From the NCBI GenBank assembly GCA_951802195.1, contig OX637623.1, forward strand, positions 1,054,001-1,118,000: DNA of 64,000 bases, written 5' to 3'. A model generated the notes under the pieces. The model was not told the DNA's origin and did not search any database. It saw only the letters and a list, made by a program, of their open reading frames with translations. How positions within the stretch are numbered: the stretch's first letter is position 1; each line of letters starts with the position of its first letter. Position numbers and translations under genes: made by a program. This stretch comes from Tausonia pullulans. Taxonomy: Eukaryota; Basidiomycota; Tremellomycetes; Cystofilobasidiales; Mrakiaceae. Positions 34,437-46,096 of this stretch are shown here, one piece after another.

Positions 34437-37100
34437 TCAGGGCAGTTCCCCCCTCTGAACACTTGCCATCCCACCTGGTACACCTCTAAGCTGCGTGCCC
34501 TCCCTCCCCAACTCCCTCTGCATGATCTCCTCCGCTCCCCTCATATCCTCCTCATCCGGCGGGGTGAACCCCTCGTGCAAGTCGGCTCCAAAATTCGGGC
34601 TGCTCAGCGCCGCCCGGTACGCAGCGGTGATGGAGGCCGCATCGGCGCCAGAGAGACTGGGTGTTCCGTGGCTGGAGGCACTGCCGGGGCCTCCTACTCC
34701 ATACGGGTATGTCAATGGCGGAGCAAGGCCGACGTTGTACAGGCCGTGCGAGTCATCCGTCACTGCCCCCGGAGAGACAGGGGAGATGGGTGTCGCTGGC
34801 CGGTCTCCGGGGCCTCTAGATGCAGCCCGGGACGAAGCTGCCCGACCCACACCAAGAGCACCCGTCGTCGCCCCTGCACCCAATGCGCCCGCTCCGATCC
34901 CAGTTCCACTCGCCGTTGCGGAGCTGCCGCGACCTCCAGGTTGGAAGACGAGCTGACCCGTCCCACTCCGACTACCCATCATTGGGGAGCTCGATGTGAG
35001 AGAGCCGACCGAGGTGTCTCGATTGCTGCGGCCTGCGGCCCCCCGTTCTCGGCGGATGCGGCGGACGAAGAGGTACGCGAGCGCGAAGGCTGCGAGGAGC
35101 AGGAGCACGCCGAGGACCGCGAGGAGGGCAATCTGCAGGGAAAGAAGAGGCAGATCTCGTCTCGTCAGACATGACGGAGGAAGGTGCACGGGTACAGAAC
35201 GCGGAGACTGACCGCCCATTTCGGGAAGCCCGACCCCGAAGCGTTGCCCTGGAGGTTCCCGTCGGCGGCGGCAGCCTTCCGACTCGCACTTGCGCTCGCG
35301 ACGCTCGCTCGGCTGATGCTCCCCGAGAGCCCCCCCGCCGTCAGGACGGACGTCGCGGACACAGACGCGACGGAGACTGTCGACATGACCGAGGCGAGCG
35401 AGGAGAGCGAAAGGGCCGCGGCTGTTGGGATGGCGGTCTGGTTGGCCGTGAAGGTCGCCTGGTGGACTTCAGCGCCGGTGAGTTTATCTGCCAGAGTCGA
35501 GAGAAGGAGAGGGTCAGCGACGGAAGAGAGTTTGGGACGGGAAGACGCGCGAGATCTTCTTCCTCTGCGAGAACGACTGCTCTTTGGGCAAAACTGCACT
35601 TCGCCGCACGGCAAGATGGGTCATCCAAGGCTGACGAGGACACCCATCTCCGTCTGACCCAGCCTCGATCGGTGCCGGCGTCTCGAGACAAGACCTGACC
35701 GACACCGCGGTGCGATGGAGATGGGAGAGGACGGGCAGAGCCAGCTGCGTGTGGCGCGTGTCCGTCCGTTTGGGACGATCGAGCAGAGGCCATGTGAGAG
35801 AAGAGGGCGGCCGCGTCCCTGCATGGGGCAAGCCCCCTTCCTTTGCCTGACCAGCCGCCCCATCATCGCCCTCTTGGGCGATGACGCACGAGACCCCCGA
35901 CGCCTCCCCGTCACGGATGTGGATGGATGGCGAACCGAGCTCTGGCGCTCGGTTCCTGGCGGGAGGCAGCCTGGGGGGGGGGGGCGACGCCCACGCCGAC
36001 CGAGATGGGGCCCGGTGCAAGCGCACAGCGGGCGCGCACGTCCCACGACACGCGCCGCGACGGGTTGAGCCAGAGACGGGAGGGCGGGGATGCGCGAAGG
36101 AAGAAGAGAAGGCAGCGGGAGAGGCGAGAGAAAACCGGACTCACGACCTCCAGGGACAATGACAAAGTAAGCCCCCCACGGCCTCGCCCCGCCGGACGGG
36201 ATGGGGTCTGCCGCTCGGTTCATGCCCTCCCACCAGGCGTCGTTGGGCTCGAACGCGAGCTGGCCCTCTGGGTTCGGGAGCCCGAGCCACGTCTGGACGA
36301 GGCGGTCATTCGACGAGAGGAAGAGGTAGACGTCGACCGTGTTGTTGCCGGCGATGAACAGCGAGTAGTTGAAGTTCCCTGGGCGGGACGACGAGCGAAG
36401 AAGATAAGCCACAGACATGAGCGGCGGGCTGCTGGGCTGGCTGGAGCCCAGACAAGACGGGGAAGGGCGGGGGGGGGGGGAAAGAGAGAGGGAAGCGTAT
36501 TCGGGGTGGCCCGACGGCACGCGGCTGATACGCACAGATGAGCTTGGACCAGTCGTCCTGAACGAGCGTCGTGTTGGATCTTGGGAAGCACGTGAGCTCG
36601 TTGTTGCCGACGTTGGAGCAGTCCGGATCTGTGTGGACGGCACCAAGCTCAGCGGTCCGTCGTTTCACTCCGACAAGACGAAGGAAGGCGCGCGCGCGAG
36701 GGAGAACCCCTTTCGCGTCGGAGCCTTCCTCTCTTCCCCACTCCCCATGCTGGGCGTGCCTTCCTCCGTGCGCTCGTTCGCTTCAAGAGCAGAGCGACAC
36801 GAGAGTGCAAGAGAGAGGCCACTCACATCCTTCCGCGACAGGCCCCGTCCCGACGGCCCGCCGCTCCTGGTCGATCCAGGCCTCGATCCATCGAGCGCCT
36901 GCTGCTTCTTCCGCTGCTGCTGCCTGCGCCGCCGAGCCAGACCGGCGCCTGAAGGCCGCACCAGAGTGGGTGGTGTCGGAGGCGCGGCCGTGGAGGAGGT
37001 GGCCCTCGCTGGGGACGGCGGTCTTGGTTGGAAGTGGCCAGAGCGAGGTGGTCGAGGGAGCGGCGGTCGGCGTCGGCAGTGACGAGGTCGAGGGCACCAT
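34437..37100 (-). CDS. Predicted type I plasma-membrane protein with Cys/Asn-rich ectodomain
   Basis: Exons 36827-37100, 36536-36628, 36145-36378, 35213-35487 and 34437-35132 give 523 residues. Exons 2-4 read as an extracellular domain: YPDCSNVGNNELTCFPRSN, LVQDDWSKLIWNFNYSLFI, NNTVDVYLFLSSNDRLVQTW and an aromatic GARPWGAYFVIVPGG, with several N-glycosylation sites. A Ser/Ala-rich stalk follows, then one span (IALLAVLGVLLLLAAFALAYLFV) with a basic stop-transfer RRIRRER, and a long Gly/Ser/Pro-rich cytosolic tail. This is the layout of fungal wall sensors such as Mid2/Wsc, though I do not recognise the ectodomain. The modelled start gives no clear signal peptide, so a first exon may be missing upstream. 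The intron at 35488-36144 is 657 nt, about ten times the local norm. Confidence 0.6.
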
Positions 37101-38099
37101 GGACGGATCCCGGCGTGCAATGTGGAGTTGGGGTCGGGTCGGGTCGGGCCACCGATGAAGGAAGGGAGCGGAGGAAAGAGAAAGGGAAGCGATAAGTTGG
37201 ATGGTCGTCGGATGGTGACAATCCAGCGTAAGGACGGAGAGAACCAGGAGGGCCGCTCACTCGCGGCCGCCTTGCGCGCGCCTTTGACGCAAGCAGCCAC
37301 GCAAGAGGAAACCCAGATCGCTCGCTTTCCTCGGCTCGAATTGGAGGGGCCATCGCTCGACCAAATAACCTGGGCCGCGCGATATGACATCTTTCAGGCT
37401 GCCACCCCACACCCAGTCAAGCAGGAAACATACACAGAGGCCGAGAGCGTGCGCGCTGGTCCTTCTATCCTTCCTTCGCCCATGTGTTCCCGGGTGGTTC
37501 ATGCATTGCTTCCCAAAGAAAAGGTTGATGTAGGAGAGACGAAGGACGGGAATCAAATCGTAAGATCATCAAGTCGAGAGGGAGCAAGAGGATAATAGGA
37601 GAGGGCAAGGGGATAATACGGGATAATTGCAGACAGAGAGTTGGTCTCGCTGGGCACGACTTCTCGCTCGCGCGCGCTCTGGGCTACGCAGTGACGGCCA
37701 CGACGACGACGACGACGACGACGAAAGGGCCAGCCCAGGGTATTCACCCTTATGGGGGAGGAGGGGGATTGCCAGGTGAGGCCCGGGCTTGGGGGTTATG
37801 ACCGGCCGGATGTACGAGATCGGCAGTGAATGTTGAATGCAGGGAAGGAAGAACAAGTAAAGGAGGGGGCGGAACACGTCGAGGGGCCATCCGACGTGTC
37901 AGGGTGCTGGGTGGCAAGTAGGTGTGAGGTATGATGTGAAGAGAGTTGAGTGTGATGCTGGTGAGACGCCGTGCCAGGTCGCCGTCCGGGCTTGTCCGTC
38001 GACGTCGCTGCAATCCGCGCGCGTCTCCTCGAGAGTCATCACAATACGAAGTCCTGGAGTTAAACAAGGTAGAAGGGTACAGTCAGCTTTTGCCACTTG
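37101..38099. other. Intergenic region with GAC repeat
   Basis: Upstream of the type I membrane protein and downstream of GT18. It may hold an unrecognised first exon of the membrane protein. The frames seen here are weak. Confidence 0.4.
37701..37723 (+). repeat. (CGA)n trinucleotide repeat
   Basis: About 7.7 units of CGA/GAC in non-coding DNA. Confidence 0.9.
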
Positions 38100-40083
38100 T
38101 CAGCAAATCTGAGCCCGAGAGATTTCGCTCACGATTCCCTCCGTTGTCTCGTTCCGAAGTCGCGCCCACCAGATCCCACTCGCCATCCCCCTCCAATCGG
38201 TCTCAACGAATGCTTTGACGCGCGCCTCCATAGTGGCCGTGTCCATTTGAGGCAGGATGTACCTGTTGTACCTCATTCGTCAGCTTGTCCGTTGCGCGAC
38301 GACCGAGTCACTCCTCCCAAGCACCTGTTGATGGGATGCTCCAGCGCCTTCGCCACCGCCTTTGTCAAACCATCCGAATCCCCAAGGAAGACATTGTAAA
38401 CGAGCGGCGGGTCAAGCCACTGGAGGACCGGATGTTGCGTCTTCCATTTCGAGCGGTCCCCCGGGTTGGCCGGGTCATGCGAGAGGACAGGGTTAATGTA
38501 AGGGGTGCCGCGACACTGTTGTGACAAGAAAGAGAGGTCAGAATGGACGAGCTTGGTGGCGACCGGAAGGTCGGGAACAACACTCACCAAAGCCTCATAA
38601 GGTTCTGCAGAAAAGTAAGGGGACCCAGTTCCAATGATGACGGACGCTTGCCGGATCGCATCCAGGAAGCCTTGCTCTGTGAGTGAGGCGTTGTCCGACA
38701 AGGGTAAATGCTTGACAGGCGATGGTGGAAGGGTGGAATTGGTGGAGATAGTGGTAGAGGAGGATGGAGTGGAGAACGGTGTGTAGGAGCTGACAAGAGA
38801 GACGCCAAGTCTGCTCTTGAGACGGAGATAGTCGAGTTTCGACCCTGAGGAAGAGAGCGGTCAAAAAGGGCTGCAGTGAGAGAAGGAAGGAGCCGCCAGA
38901 TTCACAGGCTTGATTGAGGTCCGCTTCTTCCTTTGCAAGTACAAACGCCTGTCGGCTCTTCCCTCCCGAAGGGAGCGTGAGGTCCTGGCAGAGGGGAAGG
39001 AGTCAGCACAACGACTCACACGGCAGTTGAACAGCAGGCTCGATGACCTTAGGGCAGACGTCGTCGATGGAGTAGCCGATGTAGTAGTTCTTAGTGCCCA
39101 AGTGTTCTGGGGATAGCGTCCAGTTGTATCCAAAGGGATGCTGAGCGGTAGAATTGTATGTAAAGGCGAACATCTGGAATGACGGATGGGCAGCATCAAC
39201 AACAGAACCAGCGCCAAAGACTCGGAGCGCCTCGCCTTCCAGAGCGGGATGCCGCGCGAGGCAGGCACGTCCTTGATGGGCTGCTGCTTGATGCACCGAG
39301 CCTCATGGTAGCACCGTTTGATGTCCTCTGGTTCTAGAAGGACGGCTAGTTCGGGAGGCGGAGTTGCCATTCAGCGACCTGTGGCCGACGCGTATGAGAA
39401 GCGGGACCAAGTTGAGCTCACCAGCGACGTAGGGAGCGAGGATCTCGTAAGCTCGCCGTGTCTCATTCAGACCGTTGTAGATGACGGCCGAGTAGCCCAA
39501 CGAGGATATCGTGCGGAGGAGGGAGGCGGCCCTAAGGAACAAGGATAGACGGCACACACTTCATTCAGCTGAGGCGGCCTTGATCTGGACCGACGAATCC
39601 TCCTTTCCCACGACCGACTCCTTACTTCCTTCCCTTAGACTCTCGAACCCTAAGCACTCACCAGGCGTTTGATTCACCAGGCCCAATCCCCGCCCAGCCC
39701 TCGGTAAACTCCTTTGCTCCAAGTATGACGACGTTGCGCTCGTTCTTCTCTTTGGAACAGTGTCCGGCGACGACGCAGCCCCAAAGACGGTCTAGGACCT
39801 CGTTGTTGCGATTTCGAACGTCATCGGGGAGCGTTGTCACATTGAGCTTTCGATAGAACGTTTGTAGCGGCGGGAGATCCCGCGAGACCCGGAACGAGTC
39901 GACCAAGATGTGGGCTTGTTGGGTCGAGTTATCCGACGAGGAGAGGTAGGATGGTGAGAGCGCGAGGTACGTGACAACGGCGAGGATGAGACCGAGGGGC
40001 GTGAAGACCAACGGGAACAAGCCGTTCGTCTCCCGAAAGCGAGGAGCGAGGTGGTTCGCGTGCGACCGTCGGCGGCTCGGCAT
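38100..40083 (-). CDS. Glycosyltransferase family 18 (MGAT5-like beta-1,6-GlcNAc transferase)
   Basis: Exons 39662-40083, 39422-39531, 39236-39345, 39020-39173, 38906-38962, 38588-38844, 38325-38515 and 38100-38262 give 487 residues. The N-terminus is basic and then hydrophobic (LFPLVFTPLGLILAVVTYLAL), a type II Golgi anchor. Family blocks are SLLRTISSLGYSAVIYNG, GIPLWKMFAFTYNS, HPFGYNWTLSPEHLG, YYIGYSIDDVC, RQAFVLAKEEADL, ASVIIGTGSPYFSAEPYEAL, CRGTPYINPVLSHD, LQWLDPPLVYNVF and HPINRYILPQM with VETDWR. GT18 adds beta-1,6 GlcNAc to mannose on N-glycans in animals; the fungal substrate is not established. Joining GIPLWK to MFAFTY needs a GC donor at 39234-39235. The exon 5 acceptor was chosen by frame and is less sure. 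Confidence 0.83.
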
Positions 40084-40943
40084 GTCGGCAGCCGACCCAG
40101 ATAGGGCTCACCGGTCGCGATGAAGAGGGGCCAAGGGGCAGAGAGTCGGGAGAGAGAGGCAAGGCAAGGAGCCAGGGAGGAGAAAGAGAGCACGCCTTCC
40201 TGTCCGAGCTCAAGAGGGCGAGGAGAGGCAATGCCCGGTGGGCTGCCCAGAGAGGAAAGGCGGGGAGAGAGGAGGCCTCGCGTGGATGGTCGGAGGAAAC
40301 TAGGAGAGAAGAGGCGGGAAGGGGTTCTGAGGGCGAGCACACCACACTGCATCGGCTGGCTCGGCCACTCAGCCCGAGTCCAAATCGAGGTCGATTATCT
40401 CGACATTTTACAGCATCTGAGAATTTTCAGCTGCATCACGGCTTGGAGATGTTGAGGCTGAGGGGAAGATGAACTGGGTAGTTAGGGCGCAGGGTGGGTT
40501 CGAAGCGCGTTCATGCAAGCGTGTGGTATCTTGGTAGCTATGCCCCTGAAACCTTCACGTTCACCCTCAATCGATTAAATTGGTCTGTATTGACGGATCA
40601 CAACCGGCTTCATGATTGTACGTGATCTTTGCGATGTTCAGGGAGCCGAGATCCTATTTAGTCCCAGGCAGCCGCAACCGCAGCAAGTGCGCGCTTAACC
40701 ACAGCGAGCCCGACTATAAACTATTGATGGGCTAGCAAATACAGATTATACACGTTCTGTGTCCAAGGACCATTTCTCAAGGATCCTCCTGCTTTATCCG
40801 ACGATTCCTTGACAACGAGGATTGAGGCCCACGCTGACGAGGGCGACGAGCTCCACGCCGACCGCTGACGCTCTCCAACACTCATCATCTCGACACCGTC
40901 TTCTCGTCCTCCTCGTCTCTTCCCCCTCTTCACTCCCCTCCAC
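40084..40943. other. Divergent promoter of GT18 and PRE7
   Basis: About 860 bp with no gene seen. The half near PRE7 (40.4-40.8 kb) is lower in GC. Confidence 0.5.
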
Positions 40944-42535
40944 ATGAGCCGCTTCAACCCCTACTCGTCCGTCTACTCATCTTCTGCGACCCGATCGACC
41001 GTCGCTCGGCGGATCTACAATGCTGACCCTCGTCCCCCGCCAACCCCCCACTCGACGTCTCGCATCCCTACATACCTCGCCATCTGCCCTCACTGTCTCG
41101 CCTCGCCTATCTCACAGCGAGAACGGAGGAACTATCCTCGCCGTTGCTGGAGAGAACTTCACCGTCATCGCCGGCGACACCCGGCAGTCTGAGGGCTACT
41201 CAATCCAGACGCGGTATGCGCCCAAGGTCTTCCGACTGTCAGTCTCCTCTACCGGCGTTCTCATGCTCGTCTACTGCCTGCTATACCACTGGGCCATGCT
41301 TGGCCTATACTCCAATGTCCACTGCTCCTTACCTCCAAGAAAGGCGCGGTGCCCGAGCGTTGTCAGCCTCTCCCAAGGCGGCGTTGCTCGACGGCAAGCG
41401 ACCGACGTCGACGACGCTGATCCACGTATGCAGTCGCATGGTGCTGACGGCCTCCCTTCTTTCCTTCGTTCGGCTTGCCAGGACGGACACAACTGTCATT
41501 GCTGTCAATGGTTTCGCCGCGGACGGAAACACGCTCGTCAAGCGGATTAAGGAGCGACTTGAGGTGCGTCGTCGTGTCACCTGGAGTACTCGCTTCGACC
41601 TGCCAGACAGCAGCTGGTTCTTCACTTCCCAACCTCACTGACCTCCTTGACGTTTCTTCGTTGCGTTGTGCTCCCAGTGGTACCGACATGCCCACTCCAA
41701 GCCGATGTCGATCAAGGCGATCGCCCGCATGGTCCAGACGATCCTCTACTCTCATCGTTTCTTCCCGTACTTCTCCTACGTCATTCTTGGCGGCATCGAT
41801 GAGACCGATGGTGAGTCCTTGCTCGTTGGGCTGGTGCTGGGCTTGTCTCGAAGGGTACCCGCGCTTGCTGCACGAAATGGGGGACGGACCAGGCGTTGAC
41901 GCGTGGATGCGGCGCCTCGACGCGTGTGCTCCCGCTCGCGTCGTCAGCATGGTTGCGCTGGATCTTGCATGGTAGCCTCGGCGTCGACAGGCCTTGTCTC
42001 GAGGGTTAGATACCCTCAACACTATCGAGTCCATGCCTTCTGCTGCTGCTTGCGCGCTCTTCCCGATGGGGAGACACACGTTCTCGCTCCCAGTTCAGGG
42101 CGCTGACGATGTCGCCCCTCCTATCTTTGCCCGTCTTCCTCAGGCTCCGGTGCGGTATACTCGTTTGACCCGGTCGGCTCCTACGAGCGCGAGTTCTGCC
42201 GGGCAGCTGGAGCCGCCCAATCGCTCGTCCAGCCTTTCCTCGACAACCAGATCTACTTCAAGAACCAGACGTACCCGGACCCTTCGCTTGCGCCGACGCC
42301 GGGCAAGCTTCCGCTCTCCAAGGTCCTCTCCCTTGTCACGGACACCTTCACGTCGGCCACGGAGCGGCACATTGAGGTCGGCGACGGCCTCGAGATCTTT
42401 GTTGTTGTTAGCGGGCAGCAGGGCGAGGATGAGCTGCGGGCGAACGTCGGGGCCGAGCTGCTCGAGAGTCTGGGCCAGGTCGGCGACTGCGAGACGCGAT
42501 CGTTTGTGCTTAGGAAGGAGCTCAAGAAGGACTAG
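40944..42535 (+). CDS. PRE7: 20S proteasome subunit beta-6
   Basis: Non-catalytic beta-ring subunit of the 20S core (yeast Pre7, human PSMB1). Exons are 40944-40966, 41118-41237, 41482-41563, 41678-41810 and 42144-42535, giving 249 residues. Exon 1 is just 23 nt; it reads MSRFNPYS and joins to [14 protein letters not shown], matching the FNPY..NGGTILGIAGEDF start of the family. Further matches are [83 protein letters not shown] and [18 protein letters not shown]. The residue in the position of the catalytic Thr is not used in this subunit. Introns 3 and 4 are separated normally, but intron 2 (244 nt) and the last (333 nt) are long for this genome. Confidence 0.95.
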
Positions 42536-42889
42536 AGGAGACTTGTGCTGGAGGAGCTGGAAGAGGAGGGGGAGGGGATGATGTAACGATGGCCTCTTTG
42601 AATCTTGCCCTGCCTGCACACATAGCCTCGCCCTGTTCGTGACTGGAAAAATAGAGAGCAAGATGCAAGACGCCGACCACGCGAGAGCCCCATCAACTGG
42701 AGCGAACAGGGATGATGCTGCGATGCAAGACAACGAAGAGCGGATCCCCTGCCCCGACAAAGCCGAGAGCCGACCACCGGGTCGGGCTTGCCTCCGGCCG
42801 TCTCTCCCTCTCGCGCTTCTCCTCCCAACCAAGACCACGTCCCTCCCCGTCTCCCCTCTCCTTTTCCCGCCTCGGCACCCTCCCTCGAC
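42536..42889. other. Short spacer between PRE7 and KGD4
   Basis: 354 bp, C/T-rich toward KGD4, likely its promoter. No gene is seen. Confidence 0.5.
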
Positions 42890-43454
42890 ATGCGTACCTC
42901 TCTCCGACTCCTCGAGAAGTGGCACAGGGAGCCCATGATCAAGTTCATCGGCTCGGGCCCTCAGCGCTGGGCAAACCGTTCGTCGCCCCTTGCCTCCTCC
43001 TCTCTCACGTCGCGTCCCTCTGGCTCACTCAGTCGCTCGCTCGCTCTTCCCCCTCCTCGCTCTGGCTTCTTTGTTGGGACCGAACAGACTCCTCTACCCC
43101 TCGCCCGCACCCTTCCGCCACGTCCGCCATGATCTCCGACTCCAAGTTCCTCGCCTCCCTCGGCTCGGCCTCCTCGTTCTCGTCCTCTTCCTCGTCGTCC
43201 TCGCCGGCACCGACACCGAAGACATCGACGTCATCGTCGAGCAGCAGCCCGAAGTTCGACTTCGAGAACGAGGAGGACGCTCCCAGGTACCTCTGGCCTG
43301 GCGCGCTCAAGATCGAGGAGGCCGAGCTCGAGGCCGTCATGGTGAGTTTCCTCGACCGACCTACGGAAGCGAGACCAGGCGAGAAGGCGAAAGCTAGAGA
43401 CTGATGGTTTGCTGGTGCCGCCGGCAGACTGGAGGTGCTTCCCTCCGAGGCTAA
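42890..43454 (+). CDS. KGD4: Alpha-ketoglutarate dehydrogenase subunit 4 (Kgd4/MRPS36 family)
   Basis: Small mitochondrial protein that tethers the E3 dehydrogenase to the 2-oxoglutarate dehydrogenase core in the TCA cycle. Exons 42890-42977, 43088-43341 and 43428-43454 give 122 residues. The N-terminus has EPMIKFIGSGPQRW and then a HSSTPRPHPSA segment, like the IKFLGKR and HPHPxSP motifs of Kgd4. After a Ser-rich linker of about 30 residues, the end reads YLWPGALKIEEAELEAVM joined to TGGASLRG, which matches the conserved LW..R..E..E.EA..SGGAS tail. The final exon encodes only eight residues and the stop. Confidence 0.85.
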
Positions 43455-44123
43455 GCCGCCTGCCCTGTCGGCCTGTCCCGCCGAGCGAGAGAGCCTAGCG
43501 GACGGTTGGACACACTGGCGCAAGGAGGAGAGGACGAAGACGCGGGGGGAGGGAGATGGGGAGGAGGAGAGGGTGCTGCATGCCGGCTTGCCTGGCATGG
43601 CTTGGCCCCGGCCAATCATTCTATCAACGAACACTTTCATCGCAGTACCGCGCGTTGGGTCTGGCAAGGAGGAGGGTGCGCGGCGTTTCGAGAGCAGGGA
43701 AGGGGGGTACACGTTCAGCCGCGACGTCAAGAGACAGGCTGGCTCGCTCGTCGTCAGCAGGCCCATTTCCAGCAGACCTCTCGACCTTGGACGTGCTACC
43801 GTTTCTGACTTGAGAGAACTCCGAGGAGATGATTAAGGAGAACGATCACGTCCGGTCGCTCACGATGGACGACTCAGGAGGACGAAGAGCGGTGAAGAGC
43901 GTCTCTCTCAAACTGCTTCTTGCTTGTCGGTGGTGGCATCGGTGGTGGCGATGCTACGAAATGGCATGATGATGCCGGCGAACCTGTCACACAGCGCATC
44001 TTGTATGTGAGGAACCTAGAAGGGTCGGACTTCAAGTTCGAGGGGCCAAATAGGACGGGAGGTTGTTTCGCTGAGTTGTGAACTGTCCACACTGTCCACA
44101 GCCAACCGCCACGAAGGAAGATA
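43455..44123. other. Convergent 3' spacer
   Basis: Lies between the KGD4 and EME1 stops, 669 bp. Open frames on both strands lack family resemblance. Confidence 0.5.
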
Positions 44124-46096
44124 TCATGTTGTATCTCCCTCTTCCGTCTCCGTCTCCTCCTCCGGCTCAAGAATTGTCGCCCTCCCGTCCTCCTGCCGAA
44201 AGACGTCGTACACGAACGCCGAGAGCACCGGGCCCATTCGTCGTCCGTTGACCTGAGTCCAATCAAGAAATATGACAGTCAGCAAGCAGAAGTAGGAGAC
44301 GCGCCGGCCCACTAATTACACTCACCAGTTCATCCTCAAACAACAGTCTTCCCTTCTCCTCCCCGAGCCTTTCATACTCCTCCATCAGATTCCGGAGCGA
44401 ACCAGCTCGGCGAGCGAGAGCCTTGGCGCGCGCTCTGGAGACGCGAAGGACTGGGTTGAAAAGAGTCTCGAAGGTCTCTTGAGCGGTGGTGCCTTTGAGC
44501 GTGCCGACAATGGGGGCAGAGCTGAAGGCGATGGGGAGGACGCCGCGTTGACGCTCGCTGAAGGGGATTGGGTCAGCGAGAGACTTTGAAGATGGCAGAG
44601 GGCAAGGCTGGCCGGTGGACGGCCGAGCGCTCACCGGTAAGGTTGGTCCGCGATACTGGCGATCAGGGCCCACAGGACTCGAAAGGCAGCGGCTCGGAAA
44701 CCGTCTGACCTCGGTGAGACCCACTCAACTGATGGTTGCAATGCCAGTGAGCCAAGAAACACGTGAAGGAAAATGGGACAAAGAAGACGAACCATCCATG
44801 ATGTGGTGCTTCCGCACTAAGAGCTCGTCCACTATTCTCTCCAGCCTCTTGGCATCCTTCTCGTCTGGTAGTGTCTCCGAGAACGCTCCCCTCCCGAGGA
44901 GGATCGTGATCACCCTCACCGGGTCCTTCTCTTCCGCCTCCTCACTTGTCGAGCTCCCCGGAACCGCCAGCCGCGCTCGCTCTTTGAGCCTCTCAAACCC
45001 ATCGATGCCCAGACCCCAGAGCTGTCGTCCACTTATCAGAACGACCACTGTCGGCACGCTCTCCGTCCTCGGCTCGATTGGGACCCAGATCCGCTCATCG
45101 GCGTCCCAGGCGCACTCGATCCGCCGTTGGAGCCCGACGATGGCGTGCGGGGCGTTAGCCACGAGGGATTGCCGAATGTGGTCGTCGTCTCCCTCTCCCT
45201 CGAGAAGGCTGTTGATGTCCCTCTTGGCGACCCGACATTCGAGATGGACCGCCTCGGCCTGTAGCACTCCAACAACGCGGTCTCTGACCTCCATCGCCTC
45301 CTCTTCCGCCGCCTCCTCCCCTTGGGGGACGGACGGGGCCCTCGCGTAGATCTCCAGCTTCAGCTCCTGGATCCTCTGAAACTTGTTCCGCACGGTGTTC
45401 AGCCGCCTGAACGCCTCACGTTCGACCTTGGCCCGCTCGGCAGCCGCTAGTCTCGCAGCGGCCTTCTCGGCTCTTGCAGCGGCCGCCTCGACTTTGGCGG
45501 CCTCGCGGGCTTGCTTGGTAGCGGCGGCTTGGGCGGCTCTGCGGGCTCGGTCGGCGAGCTGCTTGGCGGTTGGGATCTGGCGCAGGAAGGTGGTGGAAGG
45601 CAGAAAGGGGGGGGGGGAGGAGGAGAAGTCAGTGACGGCGCACAGACAGGAGGTCTCGCTCAGAAGTAGCGGGACGGGAACCTTCTTCGGCTGGGTGGCT
45701 TTCTCGACTGGTTGCTGTTCCTGGACCTCTGCTGCTGCTGCTGCTGCTGATGCGGATGCCATCGACGTTGGCGTTGGCATCGCGCCGTCGTCCCCTGTCG
45801 CCTTCTGTATCGTCGACAGGACATGTGACGTCCCAAACGCCCGGCCACTGGCCGAGTATCGAGCGCTGCGAGGAGAGAAGGTCAAGGGGGGACAGCATCA
45901 GACTCGACCTCTCGCTCGGGGGCAGACGGGACAGGCTACGAGCCGTCGGCAGCCGCCTGTCTCGCTCACTCACTCACCCAACGACAGACGACGCCGTCGC
46001 CACCCAGGCCGACCACCCGCCCCTGGCAGCAATGGCCGCTAGCCGCCGGCTGGGAGGAAGAGAGAGCGAGAGTAAGAGAGAGGAAGAGGTGGCCAT
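44124..46096 (-). CDS. EME1: Structure-specific endonuclease subunit Eme1/Mms4
   Basis: Non-catalytic partner of Mus81, which cuts branched DNA at stalled forks and recombination intermediates. Exons 45978-46096, 45637-45865, 44793-45576, 44635-44728, 44326-44557 and 44124-44252 give 528 residues. A basic Ala/Arg/Glu coiled helix (residues 120-185) leads into FRRLNTVRNKFQRIQELKLE, as in the linker before the ERCC4 fold of Eme1. Then come VPTVVVLISGRQLW, RKHHIMDVEWVSPRSDGF, LWALIASIADQPY and the helix-hairpin-helix region FNPVLRVSRARAKALARRAG, SLRNLMEEYERL and GRRMGPVLSAFVYDVF. The order matches Eme1 closely but identity is low, and no Mus81-type GDxxxERK site is present, as expected for Eme1. 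The intron at 45577-45636 is 60 nt with no stop, so retention keeps the frame. The N-terminus looks like a mitochondrial presequence. Confidence 0.7.

Noticed and set aside
33767-34483. 238-codon minus-strand frame in the S41/membrane-protein spacer
   Set aside because: Leu/Phe/Pro/Ser composition from purine-rich DNA, no family pattern, and it overlaps the end of a better-supported gene.
35514-36026. 170-codon frame inside the 657-nt intron
   Set aside because: Low-complexity Arg/Pro/Ser with no family match. It does not connect in phase to both flanking exons.
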